Source: Actinobacteria bacterium casp-actino5
GTDB lineage: Bacteria > Actinomycetota > Acidimicrobiia > Acidimicrobiales > Ilumatobacteraceae
DNA: 40,065 nt
Assembly: GCA_001510385.1 (NCBI GenBank)
Contig: LFFE01000001.1
Coordinates: 1 to 40,065 of the forward strand
Reading direction: 5' to 3'
Positions 1 through 9,204 of this stretch are shown here, piece after piece (the first letter of the stretch is position 1; every line of letters starts with the position of its first letter). The notes beneath the pieces are model-generated. The model had not been told where the DNA came from and searched no databases. It saw only the letters and a program-made list of their open reading frames with translations. The translations under genes and the position numbers were made by a program.

Positions 1-105
1 CTTGATCACCCGAGCCCCGAGGTCAGCGAGTTGACGGGTAGCGAACGGGACCGCCACGGCTTGCTCAAGAGCAAGAACGGTGATTCCGTTGAGTGCTGCC
101 TTCAC
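1..105 (-). CDS. CoA-transferase family III (CaiB/BaiF), N-terminal fragment
   Basis: Only the first 35 codons lie in the window; the gene runs off the left edge. From a GTG at 105 the protein reads VKAALNGITVLALEQAVAVP followed by FATRQLADLGARVIK. This is the typical opening of family III CoA-transferases: a short strand (GITVLALEQ), then a helix carrying P-F-A-x-R-x-L-A-D-L-G-A and V-I-K. Such enzymes move CoA between carboxylic acids or racemise 2-methylacyl-CoAs; the substrate cannot be read from this piece. It starts 5 bases after the amidase stop on the same strand, so the two are probably one transcript. No clear ribosome binding site is visible, so the exact start is less certain than the family. 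Confidence 0.8.
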   Translation of the reverse strand, partial: MKAALNGITVLALEQAVAVPFATRQLADLGARVIK

Positions 106-110
106 AATGC

Positions 111-1568
111 TTATTCGTAGCCAGGGGGTGGAACGAACCCTCCAAGTTCACGCTCGACAAGTTCAGCAAAGCGTATTGAGCGTCGGTCTTGCAGGTGCGG
201 AGCCACAATCTGAATTCCTGCCGGCAACCCGTCAGCACATAGTCCGACGGGGGCAACAGTCCCCGGCAAATACGAGTTACAAGACCAGCCTGCCCAGAAT
301 AGTTGATCGACCACGAGTTCTGTCCCGCCGTTGATGGGGATGCGCCGTGTCGCACGAGTGCCCGTGTGGTCATGTGGGTAGGCGGTCGACGCAGCCGTCG
401 GGCAAAGCAATAGGTCGTAGTCTCCGAAGAATTCCGCCCAGCGATTGCGGTAGCCCTCACGACGATTGTGATGCTGGAACCATTCGCGATGTGACATCGA
501 CATGGCGTGGTCAACGAGCGCTTGGTAGCTGCGATCGCCGTTGTCCCAAGCAGCTGAACCCTCGACTGCCGCAGCAAACACTTCATCGTTTGACGTTGCC
601 CCGGTGGCGCCACGAAGCAACATGAGATAATTCTCAAAATATTCGTGCTGGTCAATATCTGGGGTCGCTTCTTCGATGACACAACCCGCTGCAGCGAGAG
701 CATCAACCGCACGTTGCAGTTGGTCAAGCATGACCGTGTCATTTTCGATGACTGGGGTGTCCAGCATGACTGCAACTTTGAACTCGCTGAGCCTCGTCTG
801 ACGCGCCTCAGGAAGAGCGACCTGATATCCCGTCGAGTTCAGACCGGTTGGGCCTGCGAGCACTGAAAGAGCCAGGTCGAGGTCTGCTGCCGATCGCGCC
901 AACGGACCGCAGACGCTGATATCGACCTCAGGCAACATTCCTGGTACGACAAGGCCTTCAAATGGAACGAGCGACATGGTGGGTTTGTGACCAAACACAC
1001 CGCAGTAGTGCGCCGGGTTGCGAATCGAAGCGCCAATATCGCTTCCTAGTTCAAGGGCTGCCATTCCTGTTGCAAGGGCAACGGCCGAACCTCCAGAGGA
1101 TCCACCAGGCACCCGGCTGAGATCCCATGGGTTATTTGTCGTGCCGTAGATCTCGTTGAAACTCTGCCAGTCGCCGAGCATGAACGGCACATTTGTTTTG
1201 CCATAGATCACTGCTCCGGCGTCGATCAGCCGTTCAACAGTGACGGCATCGGTTCCAGGAACGTTGTCTCGCCACTCAACATTTCCCCATGTTGATGGAG
1301 TATCCGCCCAGTCATAGGCCTCTTTGATCGTCATTGGTACGCCGTGTAATGGGCCGCGGAACGTTCCGGCAGCAGCCTCGGCATCGAGCACGGCGGCATG
1401 GGCGCGTGCCTCGTCAATGCGGGTCACGATGACAGCGTTGACAGCCGGGTTGTGGCGTTCGTAGCGAGTGATCGCGTGTTCCAGTAGTTCGCTTGGGGCG
1501 ATTTCACCCCGGCGAACCATCGCCGCAATTTCAGAAGCGGTGCGCAACATGATTGAGTCGTCTGCCAT
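111..1568 (-). CDS. Amidase-signature family hydrolase
   Basis: An amidase-signature (AS) enzyme of about 485 residues, the normal family length. It carries the Ser-cisSer-Lys machinery: the lysine in MTIKEAYD, the glycine/serine-rich GGSSGGSA stretch and the nucleophile region GSDIGASIRNPAHYCG. AS enzymes hydrolyse amide bonds (for example indoleacetamide, peptide amides or lactam products); the substrate is not predictable here, and it is not a GatA with GatB/C neighbours. I chose the ATG at 1568 (MADDSIML) over an in-frame TTG at 1592, because the TTG adds only eight unconserved residues. It is transcribed away from the peroxiredoxin and towards the CoA-transferase. A second AS enzyme lies at 2381-3808. 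Confidence 0.9.
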   Translation of the reverse strand: MADDSIMLRTASEIAAMVRRGEIAPSELLEHAITRYERHNPAVNAVIVTRIDEARAHAAVLDAEAAAGTFRGPLHGVPMTIKEAYDWADTPSTWGNVEWRDNVPGTDAVTVERLIDAGAVIYGKTNVPFMLGDWQSFNEIYGTTNNPWDLSRVPGGSSGGSAVALATGMAALELGSDIGASIRNPAHYCGVFGHKPTMSLVPFEGLVVPGMLPEVDISVCGPLARSAADLDLALSVLAGPTGLNSTGYQVALPEARQTRLSEFKVAVMLDTPVIENDTVMLDQLQRAVDALAAAGCVIEEATPDIDQHEYFENYLMLLRGATGATSNDEVFAAAVEGSAAWDNGDRSYQALVDHAMSMSHREWFQHHNRREGYRNRWAEFFGDYDLLLCPTAASTAYPHDHTGTRATRRIPINGGTELVVDQLFWAGWSCNSYLPGTVAPVGLCADGLPAGIQIVAPHLQDRRSIRFAELVERELGGFVPPPGYE

Positions 1569-1673
1569 GTGCTGATCGTAGATCGCAAACAATTCTCTCG
1601 CCGATGTGGCGCAGTTCTTAAAACCCGACTATATTTGTCAAGAATCACACATCAGTTCAGCAAAGGAGCCTTC

Positions 1674-2309
1674 ATGAGCGTTCGAATTGGCGATACCGCC
1701 CCTAACTTCACAGCCCCCACCACTCAAGGTGATATCAACTTTCACGAGTGGCTTGGTGACTCCTGGGGCGTGCTGTTCAGCCACCCGAAGGACTTCACCC
1801 CGGTGTGCACCACCGAGCTTGGAACTGTTGCTCGGCTGAAGCCAGAGTTTGACCGCCGAAACGTCAAAGTCATCGGCCTATCGGTCGACCCGGTCGACAG
1901 CCACGTTGAGTGGGAGAACGACATCGCCGAAACCCAAGGCACCCCGGTCAACTTCCCAATGATTGGCGACAACGATCGGACAGTCTCAGATTTGTACGAC
2001 ATGATTCACCCGAACGCGAATGACACGTTGACAGTTCGTTCAGTGTTTGTCATCGGGCCGGACAAAAAGATCAAGTTGTCGCTCACCTACCCGGCATCGA
2101 CCGGAAGAAACTTCGATGAGCTCCTCCGCGTCATCGACTCGCTACAACTGACTGCCAATTACAAAGTAGCGACCCCAGCAAACTGGACTGACGGCAACGA
2201 TGTCATCATCGGTTCAGCTGTTTCAGATGAAGAAGCAGCCGAACTCTTCCCTGGAGGCTGGACCACTGTCAAGCCGTATCTCCGGGTCGTTCCACAACCT
2301 GGTAGCTAG
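1674..2309 (+). CDS. 1-Cys peroxiredoxin (Prx6-type)
   Basis: A 211-residue thiol peroxidase that reduces H2O2 and organic or lipid hydroperoxides in the cytoplasm. The peroxidatic cysteine is Cys45 in DFTPVCTTE, with Thr42 and Pro38 of the Prx active-site pattern. No second cysteine is seen in the C-terminal half, so it looks like the 1-Cys Prx6 class, whose usual length is about 215-225. The ATG at 1674 has a good ribosome binding site (AAAGGAG at 1662-1668) and matches the normal family start (MSVRIGDTAPNF); a longer in-frame start near 1569 is not credible. It is divergent from the amidase upstream and is followed by a strong hairpin at 2319-2363, so it is probably a single-gene transcript. 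Confidence 0.93.
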   Translation: MSVRIGDTAPNFTAPTTQGDINFHEWLGDSWGVLFSHPKDFTPVCTTELGTVARLKPEFDRRNVKVIGLSVDPVDSHVEWENDIAETQGTPVNFPMIGDNDRTVSDLYDMIHPNANDTLTVRSVFVIGPDKKIKLSLTYPASTGRNFDELLRVIDSLQLTANYKVATPANWTDGNDVIIGSAVSDEEAAELFPGGWTTVKPYLRVVPQPGS

Positions 2310-2318
2310 ATCCACTTG

Positions 2319-2363
2319 AAACGGACGATCTGTCGGCGTCAACTGCAGACAGGTCGTCCGTTT
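2319..2363 (+). terminator. Hairpin terminator after the peroxiredoxin gene
   Basis: A 16-base-pair inverted repeat with one G-U wobble: the 5' arm AAACGGACGATCTGTC at 2319-2334, a 13-base loop, and the 3' arm GACAGGTCGTCCGTTT at 2348-2363. It begins 10 bases after the peroxiredoxin stop. The A-tract/T-tract at the base of the stem resembles a rho-independent terminator, though the T run is only three bases. It also separates the peroxiredoxin from the amidase 18 bases downstream. Confidence 0.7.
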
Positions 2364-2368
2364 GCGCG

Positions 2369-2374
2369 TACGAT
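2369..2374 (+). promoter_or_regulatory. Putative -10 box for a leaderless amidase transcript
   Basis: TACGAT (TANNNT type) ends 6 bases before the ATG at 2381, and no Shine-Dalgarno sequence is present. This spacing would put the transcription start on or beside the start codon. No convincing -35 is seen. Confidence 0.4.
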
Positions 2375-2380
2375 CGACTG

Positions 2381-3808
2381 ATGGGAACAAGTGACACCTC
2401 ACGCAAGTCGGCGACCGACCAGTTAGCTGCTCTGCAGAGCAGAGAGATCTCAGCGATCGAACTGCTCAACGAGCACCTCGAGCGTCATGAGTTGCTGCAT
2501 AGTCGTCTCAATGCAATCGTGACCACCGACATTGAGGGTGCCAGACAGCAAGCAGCCGAGATCGACGAAGCTCAACGCAACGGTAAGAACCTTGGGCCGC
2601 TTGCCGGCCTTCCAATGACCGTGAAAGATGCCCTTGCCACAAAAGGAATGAGATCAACCGGTGGCGCAATTGAACTGACTGACCATGTCCCAGCCGAAGA
2701 TGCAGCCGCAGTTGCTCACGCCCGCAACGCAGGCGCGATTATCTGGGGTAAATCGAACCTGCCGCGTTGGTCAGGTGACATTCAAGCGGTCAACGAAATG
2801 TTTGGCCGAACAGGTAATCCATGGGATCTCACCAAAACACCAGGTGGGTCCTCAGGTGGCGCAGCTGCTGCAGTAGCAACTTGTATCTCCCCCGTCGAAA
2901 TCGGCACCGACATCGGTGGTTCGGTTCGGCTGCCCGCTCACTTCTCGGGAGTTTGTGGCCACAAACCTTCATTCGGTGTTGTACCTCAGCGTGGATATAT
3001 CGACCACGTGACGTACGGCGCTCTCGATGCTGATGTCAATGTCGTTGGCCCACTCGCACGCACTGTCGATGACCTTGAACTGATGATGAATGTGCTCGCA
3101 GATCACCCCGACCGACTGCTCGCAACACGTGGTAAAGGACGCGAACTACGAGTCGCTGCCTGGCTTGATGATCCTGCATGCCCCGTCTCAACCGAGGTAG
3201 CGGCCGTGCTCGACACCGCAATCAGCGCTCTTGAAGCTGAGGGCATCAAGGTCGACCGCAATGCACGACCCGCCCACGCATTCGACGACGTGTACTCAAT
3301 TGGCATGCCACTGGTCTCCGCTGCAACCTCCCCAGGTCGCACCGATGAGGAATACGAACGACTCCTCGAACGCAGTAATGATGCCGACCCGACAATGGCG
3401 ATGCGAGCACGGGCGAGCACCATTCGTCATCGTGACTGGTTACTCATGTCTGAGCAACGCGAGTTGCGTCGGCGAAATTGGGACAGATTCTTCAACGACT
3501 ACGACGTTCTTCTCGCGCCAACGGCCTTTATTGCGGCGTTCGAACATGTTGATGGCGGCAACCTCTACACACGCACGCTCGAGGTAGACGGTTCCACTCG
3601 CCCCTACGCCGACCTCATCGCATGGACAACGCAGTTTGGATACGTCTACCTTCCCGCAACCGTTGTGCCGGCCGGGCGGACGCCGTCGGGTCTTCCTGTC
3701 GGCCTTCAGATTGTTGGACCATTCATGGGTGACCGGACGACGCTTGAGTTTGGGCGCCTCATCGAGTCAGTCACGGGTGGGTACAAAGCCCCACCGCTAT
3801 TGCCGTAA
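2381..3808 (+). CDS. Amidase-signature family hydrolase
   Basis: A second amidase-signature enzyme, 475 residues. The key parts are the lysine in PMTVKDALATKG, the GGSSGGAAAAVA loop and the nucleophile segment GTDIGGSVRLPAHFSGVCG. It is clearly related to the minus-strand amidase at 111-1568 but differs through much of the C-terminal half, so it probably has a different amide substrate. It starts at ATG 2381 without a ribosome binding site, just after a -10-like TACGAT. The 3' end meets the opposing acyl-CoA ligase with a 3-base gap. The presence of two such amidases beside acyl-CoA ligases suggests release of carboxylic acids that are then CoA-activated; that link is inference. Confidence 0.9.
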   Translation: MGTSDTSRKSATDQLAALQSREISAIELLNEHLERHELLHSRLNAIVTTDIEGARQQAAEIDEAQRNGKNLGPLAGLPMTVKDALATKGMRSTGGAIELTDHVPAEDAAAVAHARNAGAIIWGKSNLPRWSGDIQAVNEMFGRTGNPWDLTKTPGGSSGGAAAAVATCISPVEIGTDIGGSVRLPAHFSGVCGHKPSFGVVPQRGYIDHVTYGALDADVNVVGPLARTVDDLELMMNVLADHPDRLLATRGKGRELRVAAWLDDPACPVSTEVAAVLDTAISALEAEGIKVDRNARPAHAFDDVYSIGMPLVSAATSPGRTDEEYERLLERSNDADPTMAMRARASTIRHRDWLLMSEQRELRRRNWDRFFNDYDVLLAPTAFIAAFEHVDGGNLYTRTLEVDGSTRPYADLIAWTTQFGYVYLPATVVPAGRTPSGLPVGLQIVGPFMGDRTTLEFGRLIESVTGGYKAPPLLP

Positions 3809-3811
3809 CCG

Positions 3812-5344
3812 TCAGCTAATCGCCGGAGAATCTTCGCCCGCGAGCGTGATGCGGAGCTCACGCTTCAAGACCTTGCCCGTCGCATTACGCGGGAGCACAT
3901 CAATGACATGCATCCGCGCAGGAACCTTGAACTTTGCGAGCCGTTCAACACAGTGCTGTATCAGCGTTGCTTGATCGAGTTCGGAATTCGGTTCAAGAAC
4001 AACAACAGCGACGCCTGATTCACCCCACTTAGGGTCGGGAACCCCAACAACTGCTGCCTCAACAATTCCTGGCAATTGGTAGATCACGTTCTCAACTTCA
4101 GCTGGGTACACGTTCTCTCCACCAGAGATGTACATATCTTTCCAGCGATCGACGATGTAGTAGAAACCCTCGTCGTCTCGCTTGGCCGCATCACCTGTCC
4201 GCAACCAGTCATCTGAAAAAGCTTCAGCTGTGGCATCAGGTCTATTCCAGTAGCCAGGGGTGATGTGCGGTCCGCGAACCCACAGCTCTCCGACTTCGTT
4301 CGGGCCGGCTTCTTCACCGTCGTCATTGACGATTCGAGCTTCGGTATGCATGAGTTCTTTACCAGTCGACCCAATCTTGCGCATCGCATCCGCGGGGTCG
4401 AGGAAGATTGCCGCTGGGCTGGTCTCGGTCATTCCGAAACCCTGAGCAACTTCAATTCCACGTTCAGCCCACCGCTCCATGATCGGGAGCGCACATGGTG
4501 CTCCGCCAACACCAGCAACTTGAAGTCGCGTGAGGTCGGTTGTTTCGAAATCTGGATGCTGCATCATGAACTGGTAGGGAGCAGGGACCGCAAAGAAGTG
4601 AGTGACTTCGTACGACGGATCACCGATGATGCGAAGTGCTTCACCCGGATCAAAGGTACGAGCAATCACAATTCGCCCACCCGCATGTAACACAGGGTTG
4701 GCGTAACAGTTGAGCCCTCCGGTATGAAACAGCGGCAACACAACAAGCTGCACCGTGTTGGGGGTAATCAACGCTGGAATGCCCAGGTTGACACAGTTCC
4801 AAAAGGTCATTCCATGAGTGATGATTGCGCCCTTCGGGTGACCGGTGGTGCCCGAGGTGTACATGATGGTGCTCGGGTCGTCGTGCTCAACGAGGCACGT
4901 TCCTGGTTGATCTCCTGAGCTAACAATGGCCTCATACCCATCATCAATAGGGATGAGAGTTTCGACACCGCAGCGAGCGGCAATTTCATTTGCCGTGTCG
5001 GCAAACTCGGGCGAGTAGATCAACACACTCGGCGAACAGTCACCCACAATGAACTCAAGTTCTGGCACCGTGAGCCGCCAGTTCAACAGGACCGCGATCG
5101 AGCCGATCCGCTGTCCTGCGAATTGAACGTCAAAGTATTCAGGACCGTTATGAGCCAGTAATGCGACACGGTCACCCTTCTTCACCCCGACTGACTGCAG
5201 GTGAGCTGCCAGCGCATCAATGCGATGGTGAAGATCGCCGTATGACAGTGTTCGACCCGAGTCAAGGTCAAGAATTGCTTGGCGCGAAGCTCGGTGAGCA
5301 TTGTGGTGAGCGATCCAGTCGTATGCGGTGATTGTTGCGGGCAT
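3812..5344 (-). CDS. AMP-forming acyl-CoA ligase (FadD-like)
   Basis: A 510-residue member of the ANL (acyl/aryl-CoA synthetase) superfamily, which converts a carboxylic acid, ATP and CoA to acyl-CoA, AMP and PPi. The P-loop motif YTSGTTGHPKG, the GFGMTETSP motif, the hinge region WLRTGD...YIVDRWKDMYISGGENVYPAEVE and the catalytic lysine in RNATGKVLKREL are all present. The overall pattern is that of medium/long-chain FadD-type ligases. It follows the 535-residue ligase at 5354-6961 by 9 bases on the same strand, so the two are probably co-transcribed. The ATG at 5344 gives the standard family N-terminus. The chain length or ring type of the substrate cannot be told. Confidence 0.92.
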   Translation of the reverse strand: MPATITAYDWIAHHNAHRASRQAILDLDSGRTLSYGDLHHRIDALAAHLQSVGVKKGDRVALLAHNGPEYFDVQFAGQRIGSIAVLLNWRLTVPELEFIVGDCSPSVLIYSPEFADTANEIAARCGVETLIPIDDGYEAIVSSGDQPGTCLVEHDDPSTIMYTSGTTGHPKGAIITHGMTFWNCVNLGIPALITPNTVQLVVLPLFHTGGLNCYANPVLHAGGRIVIARTFDPGEALRIIGDPSYEVTHFFAVPAPYQFMMQHPDFETTDLTRLQVAGVGGAPCALPIMERWAERGIEVAQGFGMTETSPAAIFLDPADAMRKIGSTGKELMHTEARIVNDDGEEAGPNEVGELWVRGPHITPGYWNRPDATAEAFSDDWLRTGDAAKRDDEGFYYIVDRWKDMYISGGENVYPAEVENVIYQLPGIVEAAVVGVPDPKWGESGVAVVVLEPNSELDQATLIQHCVERLAKFKVPARMHVIDVLPRNATGKVLKRELRITLAGEDSPAIS

Positions 5345-5353
5345 GTCGACAGA

Positions 5354-6961
5354 TTACGAACTCAACCCCAACACGTCAGAAGCGTGGCCCTTCAGTCGCT
5401 TGTAATCAACTTTGCCATTCGCTGCGCGGCCAATCGTGTCGACTTCGATGACATGCTTCGGCGCTTTGTAGGCGGCAAGCGTTTGCTTCACGTGGGCAAT
5501 CAGCACGGGACCATCAACCACAGCCCCGTCACGTGGTTCGATTACCGCAGTTACCGCTTCACCGAACTTTTCATCTGGAACACCAACTGCAACCGCATCG
5601 AGCACCGAAGGGTGGGTCTTGAGTGCCTCTTCAACCTCTTCGGGAAACACCTTTTCTCCACCGGTATTGATGCACACCGATCCACGGCCGAGAAGGGTGA
5701 TCGAACCATCATCTTCGACAATTGCGAAATCTCCCGGGCACGAATACCGCTTCCCTTCAATGATGAGGAATGTGCTGGCGGTCTTTGCTTCGTCTTTGTA
5801 GTAGCCGAGTGGTTGACGTCCACCCACTGCGAGCCTGCCCTGTGGGCGGCCGCCCGCTTTAAGAATGGTGTTCTCGTCACTAATCACCACACAGTGCTCA
5901 CCAAGTTGGAACCGTGCAGTTTTTGCGGTTGACCCTCCCCCTGATTGAGAGGTTCCCATTCCAAGAGCCTCCGACGAAGAGAAAGCATCGTTGAGCACCA
6001 TATTCGGGTGATGTTCGAGCATTCGTTGCTTGACCTCTTCTGACCACATCACCCCCGACGAAGTCACACCGACAAGGCTCGAAAGATTCCACTTGCCCGG
6101 CTGAGCGTCGAGTGCTTTCAGAATCGGCTTTCCAAACGCATCGCCAACCATCGACATGAGGTTGATGCCTTCACGCTCGATCGCATCAAGAAGTTCAGCC
6201 GCATCGAAACTGCGTTGGGTCAGCGTCACAATGGAACCACCAAGCGACATCGCTGACAGCCCGGGGAAGTTTCCGGTGCCATGCATTTGCGGGCATGCCG
6301 GACAGAACTTTGGTCCAGGGCCGGCGAACACAAGATCTGCCACATCACCTTCATCTGGGTACGGACTTGCGAGCGCAGCAGACAACACCACGATGAGATC
6401 GTCTTGACGCCACATCACACCTTTCGGCATTCCGGTAGTTCCACCGGTGTACAACATGTTGAGGTCGTCTCCGGTCCTACCCCACGGCGGTACGACTCGT
6501 GATGCGCCAGAGTTGGCGACCACTTGGTAATCCTCCGCCCAATCCGGACAAGGATTACTGCCATCGTCAACCCATAGCCAAACTTTGATCTTTGGGAGGG
6601 AATCTCGAATTGAGTCGATGAGGTCAACAAATGTTCCGTGAAACACCACAGCACCGGCATCCGCGTTGTCCCACAGGTAGCGAAGCTCGTCAGCGGTGTA
6701 GCGGTAATTCGTATTCACCGGAACGTAAGCCGCCTTGAACGCAGCAAACATCGACTCCATATATTCAGGGCCGTTGTAGAGGTATTGAGCAACCGCTTGT
6801 TGGCGTTCGAGCCCGGCATCAATGAGGTGCTGTGCGATGCCGTCGGCTCGCCGGTCAACTTCACCCCAAGTAAGACGCCGATCACCATGGATCAGGCAAT
6901 CTTCATTAGGAATTTGATCAGCAACACGCTCCCAAATGTCGGCGTAGTTCCAATTACCCAT
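5354..6961 (-). CDS. AMP-forming acyl-CoA synthetase (FadD19-like)
   Basis: A 535-residue acyl-CoA synthetase. Its P-loop is MLYTGGTTGMPKGVMWRQ, a version I associate with actinobacterial FadD ligases of the FadD19/FadD17 type acting on long-chain or steroid side-chain acids (from memory, not tested). Other motifs include the FSSSEALGMG region, LLGRGSVCINTGGEKVFPEEVE and the catalytic lysine in AANGKVDYKRLK. The start ATG at 6961 has an AGGGGG ribosome binding site about 8 bases upstream on the minus strand. It is the first of two consecutive ligases and lies downstream of the nitroreductase with a 58-base gap. The role would be CoA activation before beta-oxidation. Confidence 0.92.
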   Translation of the reverse strand: MGNWNYADIWERVADQIPNEDCLIHGDRRLTWGEVDRRADGIAQHLIDAGLERQQAVAQYLYNGPEYMESMFAAFKAAYVPVNTNYRYTADELRYLWDNADAGAVVFHGTFVDLIDSIRDSLPKIKVWLWVDDGSNPCPDWAEDYQVVANSGASRVVPPWGRTGDDLNMLYTGGTTGMPKGVMWRQDDLIVVLSAALASPYPDEGDVADLVFAGPGPKFCPACPQMHGTGNFPGLSAMSLGGSIVTLTQRSFDAAELLDAIEREGINLMSMVGDAFGKPILKALDAQPGKWNLSSLVGVTSSGVMWSEEVKQRMLEHHPNMVLNDAFSSSEALGMGTSQSGGGSTAKTARFQLGEHCVVISDENTILKAGGRPQGRLAVGGRQPLGYYKDEAKTASTFLIIEGKRYSCPGDFAIVEDDGSITLLGRGSVCINTGGEKVFPEEVEEALKTHPSVLDAVAVGVPDEKFGEAVTAVIEPRDGAVVDGPVLIAHVKQTLAAYKAPKHVIEVDTIGRAANGKVDYKRLKGHASDVLGLSS

Positions 6962-7019
6962 GGCAAAACCCCCTCTTGCGGAGACGCCCCCCGACGTCGT
7001 TGAACCGGCGGGTCAAAGG

Positions 7020-7610
7020 TTATCGCTCAAGCATCACACGGTCGAGATCGAGACGTGGCCTCCGAACCCCGTACCCAGCGGGGTCAGGCACCCCGATGGT
7101 CATCACCATGGTGGAGACCAGCCCCGAACCCTTCAACATCGAGTCGTCGAGACCTGCAGCGTCGTATCCGAGCATCGGTCCGCAACCCAAGCCAAGTGCT
7201 CTGATCGCAAGGATGAGATACCCCGACTGCAACCAGGTCTGATGTCGAGCAGTTGCCTCACGCCGAGCATCATCCAAAAAAAATTCACGAGCATTTGCAA
7301 TATGAGGGACGACTTCATTGAGGGTGTCATGAAAATTTGTGTCAGCACAGACCACCGTGACGAGCGGTGCCGCTTCGGCCTGCTCCCGGTTCGATCCGCT
7401 GAGGTGTTGAAGAATTTGCGCACGCGCCTCCTCGCTCCGGCCAAGAATGAGGCGAAGAGGCTGGATATTCATCGTTGTTGGGGCCCACTTCAGCATCTCG
7501 TATATGGCCTCAATTTGGGCATCGGTCACCGGCTCATTGAGAAACGTCTTGGCAGTGTGGGCTTCTACAAACAGTTGTGAGATGTCGCTTTCAGAAATTG
7601 GGCTCGACAT
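7020..7610 (-). CDS. Nitroreductase family protein, RutE/malonic semialdehyde reductase-like
   Basis: A 196-residue FMN-dependent oxidoreductase, the same length as E. coli RutE. The N-terminal TAKTFLNEPVTDAQIEAIYE, the flavin-binding APTTMNIQPLRLI region and the C-terminal ALGLGCGPMLGYDAAGLD / RRPRLDLDRVM blocks match the RutE/HadB subgroup of nitroreductases, which reduces 3-oxopropanoate in the Rut pyrimidine pathway. No other rut genes are nearby, so the physiological substrate is open: a small aldehyde, quinone or nitro compound. It is divergent from the ligase that begins near 7729 and probably leads the minus-strand group with the two acyl-CoA ligases. Confidence 0.85.
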   Translation of the reverse strand: MSSPISESDISQLFVEAHTAKTFLNEPVTDAQIEAIYEMLKWAPTTMNIQPLRLILGRSEEARAQILQHLSGSNREQAEAAPLVTVVCADTNFHDTLNEVVPHIANAREFFLDDARREATARHQTWLQSGYLILAIRALGLGCGPMLGYDAAGLDDSMLKGSGLVSTMVMTIGVPDPAGYGVRRPRLDLDRVMLER

Positions 7611-7728
7611 GGCTCACATTGTTGCCGCGAGCCCGACCATAAGCGAAGCCGAGTCGAGATACGCCAGTTCGGTCAAGACCAACGCCTACTACTCGCAGAA
7701 CAACCACTCCGCCTGCTACAACGGCATC

Positions 7729-9198
7729 GTGCCGCTTATTTCGTTTCCTCAACGACTTTCTGACCTCGCCGAGTCGCTTCCGGACCGTCCTGCAGTCGTG
7801 TGCAACGGTCGCTCAATTTCTCGGGCAGACCTCGAACGGGCCGGTAACCGGCTTGCCCGAGATCTCGCTGATCGAGGGGTCGGCTACGGCGACTTCGTGA
7901 CCGTTGCCCTACCGAACTCAATCGACTGGTTCATCACCTATGTCGCAGTATGGAAGTTGGGTGCAACGCCACAACCGGTCTCAGCAAAGCTGCCGCCACG
8001 AGAACTGGCTGCGATTGTTGAGCTGGCATCTCCAAAGGTTGTTGTTGGCGTCGAACCCGACAGCGATATGGCCGCGCTGCTCCCTGACGGAGTGCACTGT
8101 TTGCCAAAGGGTTACGAGCCGTCAGATGAATACTCAGATGAGCCACTGCCCGATGCGACCTCACCTGCTTGGAAGGCCCCCACCTCGGGCGGTTCGACTG
8201 GAAGGCCAAAACTCATTGTCTCGGGCGACCCAGCGATCGTGGACACCGATGCTGACCCTGCGATGTTGATGAGCCACGACGGTTGCCTTGTCATGCCTGG
8301 GCCGTTGTACCACAACGGGCCGGCGGTTTGGTCGTGCCAAGCGTTGCTGTGTGGTTCGACGGTGGTGTTGCTTGAACGTTTTGATGCCGAAACAACCCTT
8401 GCGGCAATTGAAGAACACAGCGCAGACGTCGTCTACATGGTGCCAACAATGATGAAGCGAATTCTTCGCCTTGATGACGATGTGCGTTTCAAGTACAACC
8501 TGTCAAGTTTGCGAGTCGTGTGGCACCTTGCTGAGCCGTGCCCGCAGTGGTTGAAGCAGGCCTGGATCGACTGGCTTGGACCGGAGCGAATTGTCGAGTT
8601 GTACGCCGGCACTGAAGCTCAGGCGGTGACCATCATCACCGGCAGCGAGTGGCTTGAACATCGCGGGTCGGTTGGGCGGGTCGACCAGGGCGAGATCAAG
8701 ATCTGTGACGCTGATGGAAACGAATTGCCTGCCGGCGAGCAGGGAGAGGTGTGGATGCGATCAAGTCATCGCGACACTCCGACCTATCTGTATCTGGGTG
8801 CGGAGGCGAAGCAACTCGATGGTGGCTGGGAGTCACTTGGCGATGTCGGATGGTTCGACGCCGATGGGTATCTGTATCTTGGCGATCGCTTGGCCGACAT
8901 GATTCTCACTGGTGGCTCGAATGTGTATCCAGCAGAAGTTGAGTCAGCGCTACAAGAACATCCCGATGTGAAGTCAGTTGTCGTTATCGGGCTGCCCGAT
9001 GACGACCGAGGCAACTCGGTGCACGCGATCGTTGAGGCTGACCCGGCTGTCGTGAGCACCGAAGATCTGTTGTCGTTTGCAGCTGAACGCCTCGCGAAAT
9101 ACAAGCTGCCTCGGACAGTCGAATACGTCGACGAACCTCTTCGAGATGATGCCGGCAAGGTACGGCGAAACGCACTTCGAGCCGATCGAGCTTCGTAG
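7729..9198 (+). CDS. AMP-forming acyl-CoA ligase, bile-acid/aryl-CoA ligase-like
   Basis: A third ANL-superfamily ligase, about 489 residues from the GTG at 7729. The P-loop is TSGGSTGRPK, followed by PGPLYHNGPAVW, a pattern seen in BaiB-like bile-acid-CoA ligases and related cyclic-acid ligases. The hinge block GYLYLGDRLADMILTGGSNV and the terminal lysine in DAGKVRRNALR are intact. The start is uncertain: the open frame extends upstream to 7447, but the conserved N-terminus begins around VPLISFPQRLSDLAE, so I chose the GTG there. The upstream part lies antisense to the nitroreductase and is unlikely to be coding. It ends 6 bases before the opposing tRNA-Leu. Confidence 0.87.
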   Translation: MPLISFPQRLSDLAESLPDRPAVVCNGRSISRADLERAGNRLARDLADRGVGYGDFVTVALPNSIDWFITYVAVWKLGATPQPVSAKLPPRELAAIVELASPKVVVGVEPDSDMAALLPDGVHCLPKGYEPSDEYSDEPLPDATSPAWKAPTSGGSTGRPKLIVSGDPAIVDTDADPAMLMSHDGCLVMPGPLYHNGPAVWSCQALLCGSTVVLLERFDAETTLAAIEEHSADVVYMVPTMMKRILRLDDDVRFKYNLSSLRVVWHLAEPCPQWLKQAWIDWLGPERIVELYAGTEAQAVTIITGSEWLEHRGSVGRVDQGEIKICDADGNELPAGEQGEVWMRSSHRDTPTYLYLGAEAKQLDGGWESLGDVGWFDADGYLYLGDRLADMILTGGSNVYPAEVESALQEHPDVKSVVVIGLPDDDRGNSVHAIVEADPAVVSTEDLLSFAAERLAKYKLPRTVEYVDEPLRDDAGKVRRNALRADRAS

Positions 9199-9204
9199 AC
9201 AAGT

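Noticed and set aside
1569-1673. Longer peroxiredoxin start.
   Set aside because: The AAAGGAG site and the family N-terminus fix the start at 1674.
7447-7728. N-terminal extension of the ligase at 7729.
   Set aside because: It is antisense to the nitroreductase and lacks similarity to ligase N-termini.
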